Part shown: piece by piece, positions 17,842 to 25,463 of the stretch
How positions within the stretch are numbered: position 1 is the first letter of the stretch
How the letters are laid out: each line of letters starts with the position of its first letter
DNA from: an uncultured Sphingomonas sp.
Lineage (GTDB): Bacteria; Pseudomonadota; Alphaproteobacteria; Sphingomonadales; Sphingomonadaceae
DNA: 64,000 nucleotides
Assembly (NCBI RefSeq): GCF_913062585.1
Contig: NZ_CAJXWX010000021.1
Coordinates: forward strand, 1-64,000
Reading direction: 5' to 3'
Notes under the pieces: model-generated
Seen by the model: only the letters and a program-made list of their open reading frames with translations
What the model was told of the DNA's origin: nothing
Database searches by the model: none
Program-made: the position numbers and the translations under genes

Positions 17842-19167
17842 GTGCTCCGCTCGACCACGCTGCGCTTCGCATTGCTGGTCTTTGCGCTGCAGTTGGTCGG
17901 CGCGGGGGCGATGGTCGTCACCATACGCCACCTGACCCGCGGCGAGATCGCGGCCCAGGCCGAGGATGCCGCGAGCGACCTGCGCGACGAACTGGTCGGC
18001 ACGTGGCGCACGGGCGGACAGGCGGCGATACGCGCGGCGGTCGACCGGCGGATGAATACCGACCGGCTGCCCCAGTCGGTGATCCTGCTGACCGATCCGC
18101 ACGGCCGCTTCGTCACGGGCAACATCGCCGACTGGCCGCCCAACGTCCCCGCCCCCGGCGCGGCGACGATCGAGATCTTCCGCATCGGCCATTCCCAGCC
18201 CGAACGGATGCGCGTGCTCGCCACCCGCCTGCCCGATGGATCGCGGATGCTGGCGGGACATGTCGTCGAGAGCGAATTGCGCGTCGCGCTGGCGATGGAA
18301 GAGGCGATGGCAGTCGGCATGGCGGCGGCGATCGTGCTCGCCGCACTCGCCGCCTGGGCCGCGGCGCGGATGATCGAGCGGCGTCTGGAGGACACGGTCG
18401 CCACCGCCCATGCCGTCGCGGCGGGCGACCTGTCGCGCCGCGTCTTGTCCAAGGGCGGGGACGACGCCTTCGACGCGCTTGCTCAGGCGGTCAACGCGAT
18501 GCTCGACCGGATCGCGATGCTGATGACCGAGCTGAAGGTCGCGACGGACGGCCTGGCGCACGACCTGCGTTCGCCGCTGACCCGGCTGCGTGCCACGCTG
18601 GATCGGGCATTGGCCGAGAGCCATGACGAGAATGCGCGGGTCGCGGTCGGTCGCGCGCTGGAGGAAGGCGACCGGCTGCTCGCCATGCTCGACACCGCAC
18701 TGCGCATCAGCCGGGCCGAGGCTGGGCTGGGTCGCGACGCCTTTGTCGAGGCCGACCTCGCCGCGATGGTCCACGACGTCGCCGACATGTTCGAGCCGCT
18801 GGCCGAGGATCGCGGCATGACGATCCGCGCCGAAGCACCCGAGACGCTGGTCGCGCGGGTCCACCGCGAGTTGCTGGGTCAGGCGCTGGCCAATCTGGTC
18901 GACAATGGCCTGAAATATGGCGCGGGCACCATCATCGTGCGGGTCGAGCCCGGCCCCGTGCTGACCGTCGCCGATGACGGACCCGGCATCCCCGAGGAAC
19001 GCCGCGAGGAGGCGCTGAAACGCTTCGGCCGGCTGGATGCGGCCCGGACCGAAAGCGGCGCGGGGCTGGGCCTGTCGCTGGCCACGGCGGTGGCGCATCT
19101 CCACGGTGGCACGGTGGCCCTGGAGGACAATGCGCCGGGCCTGCGGGTGCGGCTGACGCTGGGATAA
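17842..19167 (+). CDS. Sensor histidine kinase (HAMP, HisKA, HATPase)
   Basis: 441 residues, GTG start 9 nt after the regulator stop. Order: TM1 (about 8-27), a periplasmic sensor of roughly 120 residues, TM2 (about 155-176), HAMP (180-230), dimerisation domain with phospho-acceptor H240 (DGLAHDLRSPLTRLR), and an ATPase domain with N box LVDNGLKYG, G1 VADDGPGIP and G2 GAGLGLSLA. It is an orthodox inner-membrane kinase that should phosphorylate the adjacent OmpR-type regulator. The periplasmic domain is not a family I recognise; the stimulus is unknown, with envelope charge or stress suggested only by the neighbours. Confidence 0.9.
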   Translation: MLRSTTLRFALLVFALQLVGAGAMVVTIRHLTRGEIAAQAEDAASDLRDELVGTWRTGGQAAIRAAVDRRMNTDRLPQSVILLTDPHGRFVTGNIADWPPNVPAPGAATIEIFRIGHSQPERMRVLATRLPDGSRMLAGHVVESELRVALAMEEAMAVGMAAAIVLAALAAWAAARMIERRLEDTVATAHAVAAGDLSRRVLSKGGDDAFDALAQAVNAMLDRIAMLMTELKVATDGLAHDLRSPLTRLRATLDRALAESHDENARVAVGRALEEGDRLLAMLDTALRISRAEAGLGRDAFVEADLAAMVHDVADMFEPLAEDRGMTIRAEAPETLVARVHRELLGQALANLVDNGLKYGAGTIIVRVEPGPVLTVADDGPGIPEERREEALKRFGRLDAARTESGAGLGLSLATAVAHLHGGTVALEDNAPGLRVRLTLG

Positions 19168-19171
19168 ACCA

Positions 19172-19314
19172 GTCCTCCCCATCTTCGATGGGGAGGGGGA
19201 CCGCCGGGCGATAGCCCGGTGGTGGAGGGGCAATGGGCATCACAGGCGTTGTCGGCCCCTCCATCATCGCTGACGCGATGGTCCCCCTCCCCAAGCAAGC
19301 TTGGGGAGGATTGG
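19172..19314. repeat. Dispersed palindromic element, copy 2
   Basis: TCCTCCCCATC TTC GATGGGGAGG at one end and CCCTCCCCAAGCAAGCTTGGGGAGG at the other, with CCGGGCGATAGCCCGG and GGAGGGG/CCCCTCC pairs inside. It separates the convergent kinase and three-domain glycan gene. Confidence 0.7.
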
Positions 19315-19317
19315 GAG

Positions 19318-22300
19318 CTACGCCCCGACGTTGCCGGTCCGCTCCAGCTTGCCCCAGCCGACAATCCACCCACCGATCGCCGAGGCGATGGCGCGGATCA
19401 CGACCCAGTACATGATCTGGCGATAGACCAGCCGCTGCGCGACCAGCAGATGCGCGGGGTAACGCACCCGGTTGCCGTCCAGCCGATAGGCCAACCAGCC
19501 GCACAGCACGTCGATCGCGGTGAAGGCCGTCCAATAAGCCGCCATCTGGAACACGTCGGTGTGGGTCTGCGCCCAGCCATGCTGGCTGACGCGCACCGCC
19601 GTGCCGATGATCGACAGGACCAGCGCCAGGTCGATCAGCGGCGAGATCGCGGCGAAGATGATCTGGAACAGCCAGGCCTGGGGCAGGCCGATCCGCGCGA
19701 GCCCGGCGGGCTGGCCGGTGCGGATCACGCGGCGATGCTTCCACAGGCATTGCAGCGTCCCGAACGCCCAGCGATACCGCTGCTTGGCCAACGCCTTGAA
19801 GCTCTCGGGCGCTTCGGTCCAGGCGACGGCGCGCGGATCATAGGTGACGCGCCACCCCGCCCGCTGGATCGCGATGGTCAGATCCTGATCCTCCGCCAGC
19901 GTATCCTCGGGGTAACCGCCCACGCCGTCGAGCGCCGCGCGACGCCATGCCCCGACCGCACCCGGCACGACCGTCATCGCGTCGAACCCGGCGAGCGCCC
20001 GGCGTTCGAGATTCTGTGCGGTGATATATTCGACCGCCTGCCAGCGGGTGACCAGGTTCACCCGGTTACCGACCCGCGCATCGCCCGCCACCGCACCCAG
20101 CTTGGGATCGGCGAACCAGCGCGCGAGCTTGGCAATCGTCTCCGGCTCGAACTGGGTATCGGCGTCCAGTGCGATCAGCACCTCGCCGGTCGCGTCCTTC
20201 AGCGCGCGGTTCAACGCCGCCGCCTTGCCGCCATTGGGCAGGGTCAGGAGCTGCACCCGCGCTTCGTCGGCAAAGGCGTCGCGCACGACCGCGCTGGTCG
20301 CGTCCTTCGACCCGTCATCGACGACGATGACCTGCAGGCCCGGATAGTTGCTGGCCAGCACGCGCGTCACCGACTGAACGATCACCCGCTCCTCGTTATA
20401 GGCCGGGATGATGACCGAGACGCTGGGGGTGAATTCGGGCGGCGACGGCTTCGACTTGCGCCCCTGGAACCAGGCGAGCGCGGCCATCACCACGGCGCGC
20501 GCGATGCCGAGCGCAATGGCGAGGTAGAACAGCCAGGCGAGCGCCGCCGACAGGAACGCCAGGACCACGAAGATCGCCACGTCGGTCCGCACCGCCAGCA
20601 GATCCTTGCCCTCGACGCGCGGCATCGCCTGGTCGCGGCTGATCCCGACCAGTTGCGAGGCGGGCACGAAGCGATAGCCCTGGGCGCGTAGCGTGTCGAT
20701 GATGCGCGGCAGCGCCTCGACCGTCTGCTCGCGGTCGCCGCCGCCGTCGTGGAGCAGCACGACATTGGCCGAATTATCCTCGGTCGCACCGTGCACCTGG
20801 TCGATCGTCTGCTGGACGATCTGGTCGACGCCGGGCCGTTGCCAGTCGTTCGGGTCGACGTGCAGGCCGACCACCGTATAGCCCAGATTCTGCGCGACCA
20901 GCGCCGGACCGATCTCGTCCGCCGTGGTCGGCTCGGCGTCGCCAAAATAGGGCGCACGGAACAGCGTGGTCGACCGGCCGGTATAGGCCTGGATCAGCCG
21001 CTGGGTCGCGTTCAGCTCCAGCTTGATCGTCCGGTCGCTGGTCGTCGCCATATTGGGATGGGTGTAGCTGTGATTGCCCAGCTCGCTGCCATCGGCGACG
21101 ATCCGGCGGAGCAGCTGGGGATGCTGCAACGCATTCTCGCCGATGACGAAGAAGGTCGCGGGCACCCTCTCGCGTTCCAGCACGTCCAGGATCTTGGGCG
21201 TCCAGGTCGCGTCGGGACCGTCGTCGAAGGTCAACGCGATCGTCTTGGGCACCGCGCCCGCGCGCTGCACGACATAGGGGGTCGGATAGGCCTGATAGAC
21301 CTCGTTCCGGATGACCCCGTCCTTGTCGAATTGCAGCAGGCGCTTGCCCTCGGTCGGCTGGGCGGTGATGCGCAGGATCTCGCCCGGCCCCTCGACATCG
21401 GTGTTCAGCGGCGAGGTGATGGTGCCCAGGCGCGGCAAGACGCCGCGCGCGGTGCTGCGAAAGGCGGCGAAATCGGCCCATAATCCGGGGTCCTCGCTGC
21501 CGATCTGCCAGAAGGCGACGTCGTCGATGCCCAACCGCTTGAGCGCCTGGAGCTGGTTCCAGCTGGTCGCCGCGTCGAGCATCCAAACGATATGATGCTG
21601 GCCATTCTCGTCATAGGCGAAGCCCGAATTGCCGCTGGCCGGATCGAACGTCACCCGGGCCTGGCTGTCATGCGCCATCAGCCAGGCTTCTTCGATCGAC
21701 TTGGCCTCGGCGGGCTCCGGCGGACCGGCATCCTTGCCATCGCCCTTGGTGGGCCAGTCATAGCCATAGCTGCCCAGCGCGACGATCAGCTTGTCGCGCC
21801 CCACCTCGCGCAGTGCCTTTTCGGTCGCCTGCAGGAACCAGGGCTGCGACGCGATCGGCCCCGGCGTGCCGCTCTGCCAATGCTCGTCATAGGCCATCAG
21901 CATGACCCGGTCGACGACCTTGGCGAGCGACGCCAGCTGCCACGCCTCGTCCTCGGCGGGCACGGTGACGGCCAGCACGGTGCCCTTGGGCAGATGCGCC
22001 TTGATCCGCTGGAGCAGGCGCGGATAGCCCGGCATCGCGCTGGCGGGCAGATTCTCGAAGTCGACGACCAGGCCCGACTGGCGGTTCGCGGCGATCGAAT
22101 CGCCCAGCTGCGTCGCCAGTGCCTCGGATGCCGCCGGGCTGGCGATGATCCGGGCGATCGCCTGGCCGTCCCATTCGTCGGCGCCGAGATTCTGCACCAT
22201 CGGCAACAGACGCGGCGGCTTTGCCGCGCGCGAGAGCAGGCTGGCCAGCTTGGGGTCGTTGCCGATCTGCAACTGCCCCTTGGGCCCCGCCACGTTCATC

Positions 22301-22647
22301 AGCGAGGGCACCAGCCAGTCGATCTGGCCCATATGAGCATGGACCGAGGCCAGCGCGGAGTCGTTGCCCGGCGTGTAGAAGGCGATGGTCAGCGGCGTAT
22401 GGCCCTGCGCCACCGCCTTGCGCGGCAGCCATTGGCCGCGCCGCCCCTTCAGCTGCGCGGTCGGCTCCAGCGTCATCGCCTGGCGCCGGGCGAAGGGCAG
22501 CGGCAGGACGCCCGAATTGGGCACCGCGACCAGGGTCGTCGCAAAGGCGATCGCCGCGATCACCACCGACAGGATCAGCACCGCGACACCGCGCCGCGCC
22601 CATGCGCCCCGGCGCCCGGTCGGGTCAAAGAAGATCGGCTTGGTCAC
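19318..22647 (-). CDS. Three-domain protein: GH18-like hydrolase, NodB polysaccharide deacetylase and GT2 glycosyltransferase
   Basis: 1109 residues from GTG 22647 (VTKPIFFDPTGRRG), preceded by GGGGA. The longer frame to 22755 lacks a ribosome site; ATG 22689 is possible. Order: TM (about 18-40); GH18-type barrel (70-400) with GLVVDFENLPAS carrying the acid/base Glu; NodB domain (465-665) with metal ligands in LTFDDGPDATW and NHSYTHPN; two TMs; processive GT2 domain (740-950) with AYNEER, VVDDGSKD, DADTQ, EDQDLT and QRYRW; further C-terminal TMs. It resembles PgaC/NodC-type synthases fused to their own processing enzymes. It probably makes and modifies a beta-linked aminosugar polymer at the membrane. 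Product unknown. Confidence 0.85.
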   Translation of the reverse strand: MTKPIFFDPTGRRGAWARRGVAVLILSVVIAAIAFATTLVAVPNSGVLPLPFARRQAMTLEPTAQLKGRRGQWLPRKAVAQGHTPLTIAFYTPGNDSALASVHAHMGQIDWLVPSLMNVAGPKGQLQIGNDPKLASLLSRAAKPPRLLPMVQNLGADEWDGQAIARIIASPAASEALATQLGDSIAANRQSGLVVDFENLPASAMPGYPRLLQRIKAHLPKGTVLAVTVPAEDEAWQLASLAKVVDRVMLMAYDEHWQSGTPGPIASQPWFLQATEKALREVGRDKLIVALGSYGYDWPTKGDGKDAGPPEPAEAKSIEEAWLMAHDSQARVTFDPASGNSGFAYDENGQHHIVWMLDAATSWNQLQALKRLGIDDVAFWQIGSEDPGLWADFAAFRSTARGVLPRLGTITSPLNTDVEGPGEILRITAQPTEGKRLLQFDKDGVIRNEVYQAYPTPYVVQRAGAVPKTIALTFDDGPDATWTPKILDVLERERVPATFFVIGENALQHPQLLRRIVADGSELGNHSYTHPNMATTSDRTIKLELNATQRLIQAYTGRSTTLFRAPYFGDAEPTTADEIGPALVAQNLGYTVVGLHVDPNDWQRPGVDQIVQQTIDQVHGATEDNSANVVLLHDGGGDREQTVEALPRIIDTLRAQGYRFVPASQLVGISRDQAMPRVEGKDLLAVRTDVAIFVVLAFLSAALAWLFYLAIALGIARAVVMAALAWFQGRKSKPSPPEFTPSVSVIIPAYNEERVIVQSVTRVLASNYPGLQVIVVDDGSKDATSAVVRDAFADEARVQLLTLPNGGKAAALNRALKDATGEVLIALDADTQFEPETIAKLARWFADPKLGAVAGDARVGNRVNLVTRWQAVEYITAQNLERRALAGFDAMTVVPGAVGAWRRAALDGVGGYPEDTLAEDQDLTIAIQRAGWRVTYDPRAVAWTEAPESFKALAKQRYRWAFGTLQCLWKHRRVIRTGQPAGLARIGLPQAWLFQIIFAAISPLIDLALVLSIIGTAVRVSQHGWAQTHTDVFQMAAYWTAFTAIDVLCGWLAYRLDGNRVRYPAHLLVAQRLVYRQIMYWVVIRAIASAIGGWIVGWGKLERTGNVGA

Positions 22648-22852
22648 GCTGTCGGTCCCCGGTGCATTATGCGGACGGGGACACGGCATTCCGCCGCCCC
22701 CGCTCGTTTGTTTTTCGATGCCTTTATCGTCCTGCCGATGGCAGATCACGGACATAGAGGGGGTGATCGCAACATTACAGTTTTTTCATGAACGCCCACC
22801 GTTCTTTGCGACGTCGCGTGACAAGCCCGCAAAGTCGGCGTTAGGACAGGGC

Positions 22853-23599
22853 ATGGCCGAACGTCTTGCCCGTCTGCGCCGACACTGGCGCCTTTTACTG
22901 GGGGCAGTCGTCGCGCTGCTTGTCGCAGCTTTCGCTATCCTGCTCTATTCGGGTAGTTATTTCGACAAGGACCCGTTTACCCGCTTCCCCGCCCAGGGCC
23001 GGACCAAGCCGGTCCTGGCTCTGTCGCTGTCGGGGGACATGGGGCTGCGTTACGGCATGGGCGGGGTGATCGCGCGGGCGTTGAGCGCCAACGGCATCGC
23101 CGTGCTGGGTGTCAATTCGCCGGTCCTGTTCCGCCAGAAGCGTACGCGGGCGCAGGTCGACGCGCTGATCGCGGACCTGGTGCGCCGCGCGGTCCGCGAA
23201 GCGGGCGACAGGACATTGGTGCTGATCGGCCAGTCTTACGGCGCCGACATGCTCCAGACCGGGCTGTCGACCCTCCCCGCCGATCTGCGTGCGCACGTCG
23301 CGTCGATCATCCTGGTCGTGCCGGGCGAGACGGCCTTTTTCCGCTCCGATCCCTCGGGCCTGGCCTATATGGGCCGCCCGGACAGCATCGCGCTGACCAC
23401 CGCACGGCGGATCGACTGGGCGCCGCTGACCTGTATCTATGGCGTGCGCGAGCCGGATAGCCTGTGCCCGCTGCTGAAGCAGCCGAACGTCCGTGTCCAG
23501 GCGATGCCGGGCGGCCATTACATGAACCATGACGACGCTGCGCTGGTCGCCCATGTCCTGGCCGCCGTTCGTCACGTCCCCTCCCCCGCCGCGCGATAG
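22853..23599 (+). CDS. VirJ/AcvB-like serine hydrolase (candidate lysyl-phosphatidylglycerol hydrolase)
   Basis: 248 residues from ATG 22853, with AGGACAGG upstream; the longer open frame is antisense to the neighbouring gene. One N-terminal membrane anchor (about 13-33) precedes an alpha/beta-hydrolase with ALSLSGDMGLRYG near the oxyanion strand, nucleophile S128 in LIGQSYGADM and a C-terminal His in MPGGHYMNHD. The layout is that of the VirJ domain. In Agrobacterium AcvB and Rhizobium AtvA this domain is paired with LpiA/MprF and removes lysine from lysyl-phosphatidylglycerol in the periplasm. An mprF lies 6.4 kb away here, supporting, but not proving, the same job. Confidence 0.75.
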   Translation: MAERLARLRRHWRLLLGAVVALLVAAFAILLYSGSYFDKDPFTRFPAQGRTKPVLALSLSGDMGLRYGMGGVIARALSANGIAVLGVNSPVLFRQKRTRAQVDALIADLVRRAVREAGDRTLVLIGQSYGADMLQTGLSTLPADLRAHVASIILVVPGETAFFRSDPSGLAYMGRPDSIALTTARRIDWAPLTCIYGVREPDSLCPLLKQPNVRVQAMPGGHYMNHDDAALVAHVLAAVRHVPSPAAR

Positions 23600-23616
23600 C
23601 GGGAGAGGCAGAGCGC

Positions 23617-25290
23617 TCAGGCGGTAACGGGCTCTATCGGGGCCGCCGCACCGCCCGCGCTGGTCCGCCAGATGGCCGCGCAGCCCGAGGCATAGGGCTT
23701 GGCCATCACCGTCGAGACCGTCATGTAGCGCGCCGTCGCACGGTCGCGGGTCAGCGTCAGGTGCAGCCAGCCCTTGGCATCCTGATCGCAGAAGCGGACG
23801 ACCTTGGGATTGGCGGCGGCGATCTCTCGGCCGATACCGGGCATCAGATCGCCCCAGGACGGGCTGGTGATCGACGTCCCCGCAAACTCCGCCGCGACCA
23901 GATGGCCGTTCGCGTCGTACAAATCGTTGGCCCAGGCCGCGTGGCTGTCGCCCGACACCACGACCGGACGGCTGCCCGCGCGCCGGAACGCGGCATAGAG
24001 CCGTTCGCGCGCCGCCGGATACCCGTCCCAGCTGTCGAAATTGAGCGGCAGGCCTGCGCGGTACGAGGCCTGTGCCTCGCCCAAATGGGTCCGCTCCGCC
24101 TCCGACAGACGGGCGGTCAGCTTGGCATAGCCCTCCGGCCCCATCTGCTTTTCCAGGTCGGGACCGTCGATCCGCGCCATGACGACCTGGTTGCCGATCA
24201 CCTGCCACGGCGTGCCCGCCTTGACCGAGCGGGTCAGCGTCCGTTCGATCCAGTCGAGCTGCCCCGCCCCCAGCAACTCGCGATCGGGTCGCGCGCGTTC
24301 GGCCATCATCGCGGCATATTCGTCGGGCTCGGGCGCATCGCCCTTCGCCCGGACCTGCTTGGAGCGGGCGAGGAGGCGCGTCTCCACCATCACCAGGGTC
24401 GCCAGGTCGCCGAACTCGAAGCTGCGATTGATCGCTTCCCAGGGCTTGCCGGGCAGCGGGTCGCGGATCGGCATCCATTCGAAATAGGCCTGCATCGCCG
24501 CGGCCTTGCGCTTGCCCCAATCGCCCTCGGTCTTGGGATCATGGTTTTCCGCGCCGCCGATCCAGTCGTCATTGGCGACCTCGTGATCGTCCCACACGCA
24601 GATGAAGGCGGCGCAGGCATGCGCGGCCTGCATATCGGGATCGCGCTTCACCTGGGCATGGCGCTGGCGATAATCGGCGAGCGTCACGATCTCATGCGCG
24701 GGTTCGGGCAGGCGGCCCAGCTTGTGGCCGCTCTCCGTCCCGTAACCGTCCGCGCCATATTCATAGATATAGTCGCCCAGGTGCAGCACGGCATCGAGCC
24801 GTTCGGCATGGGCGATCGCGTCATAGGCATTGAAGAGGCCGCCCGGATAGAGCTGGCACGAGACGACCGCCAGCGCGACCTCGGCGACCGCGCCGCGCGG
24901 CAGGGTGCAGAACCGCCCCTCGGCCGAACGCTGTCCGTCCGCCGCCTCGAACCAGTAACGATAGTCGCGGCCTGGTTGCAGGCCGGTCACCTCGACCTTG
25001 GCGGTGAAGTCGCGCGCCGCGCGGGCCAGGACACGGCCGGTGCGCAGGCCGACCGCATCTCGCCCGTCCATCGCCGCGACATGCCAGGTCAGCGCGACGT
25101 CGCCCGCCTGGTCGGCGGCCGGGGTCGCGCGGGTCCACAGGATCGCGCCGACCGGCGAAGGATCGCCGCTCGCCACGCCATGATCGAAGCGAACCGCAGG
25201 GGTTGCCGCCTCCGCCATGCCCGTCGGCAGAGCCAGCGTCGCGCCGCTTCCCATCAGGGCGATCGCCCGGCGTCGGTTCATCATCGTCAT
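23617..25290 (-). CDS. phoD: Alkaline phosphatase D (PhoD), Tat-exported
   Basis: 557 residues from ATG 25290, chosen because AAAGGA lies just upstream; the longer frame adds an unrelated leader. Tat signal NRRRAIALMGSGATLALP. PhoD landmarks: HGVASGDPSPVGAILWTR at the start of the mature N-terminal domain, LHLGDYIYEYG, ICVWDDHEVANDDW and MVETRLLARSKQ, which hold the metal ligands of the calcium/iron phosphodiesterase-monoesterase centre. It acts in the periplasm or outside on phosphate esters, including teichoic-acid-like polymers. The gene is divergent from a TonB receptor with a 173-bp shared control region. No clear Pho box was found. Confidence 0.9.
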   Translation of the reverse strand: MTMMNRRRAIALMGSGATLALPTGMAEAATPAVRFDHGVASGDPSPVGAILWTRATPAADQAGDVALTWHVAAMDGRDAVGLRTGRVLARAARDFTAKVEVTGLQPGRDYRYWFEAADGQRSAEGRFCTLPRGAVAEVALAVVSCQLYPGGLFNAYDAIAHAERLDAVLHLGDYIYEYGADGYGTESGHKLGRLPEPAHEIVTLADYRQRHAQVKRDPDMQAAHACAAFICVWDDHEVANDDWIGGAENHDPKTEGDWGKRKAAAMQAYFEWMPIRDPLPGKPWEAINRSFEFGDLATLVMVETRLLARSKQVRAKGDAPEPDEYAAMMAERARPDRELLGAGQLDWIERTLTRSVKAGTPWQVIGNQVVMARIDGPDLEKQMGPEGYAKLTARLSEAERTHLGEAQASYRAGLPLNFDSWDGYPAARERLYAAFRRAGSRPVVVSGDSHAAWANDLYDANGHLVAAEFAGTSITSPSWGDLMPGIGREIAAANPKVVRFCDQDAKGWLHLTLTRDRATARYMTVSTVMAKPYASGCAAIWRTSAGGAAAPIEPVTA

Positions 25291-25443
25291 CTTGCAGGTC
25301 CTTTCGGGCTCCCGGCTAGGCTCCGCACACGACACGCCGATGGCGGAGGTGTGACGGTTCGGCGACACCCGCCACGCTGTCCGGAAAATACCATGCCGCG
25401 GATACCAACTGGTAAGGCATTCCCCTTAAGCGGCACGGAAAAG

Positions 25444-25454
25444 GGGATAATCCC
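25444..25454 (+). promoter_or_regulatory. Small palindrome and ribosome site before TonB receptor 3
   Basis: GGGATAATCCC is a perfect 11-nt palindrome, followed by GGGGGATAT just ahead of ATG 25464. It could be a half-site for a regulator or may mask the ribosome site. Weak evidence. Confidence 0.25.
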
Positions 25455-25463
25455 GGGGGATAT

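Noticed and set aside
25291..25463. Pho box in the phoD/receptor-3 gap
   Set aside because: Only partial GTGAC/GACAC pieces; no tandem CTGTCAT-like repeats.
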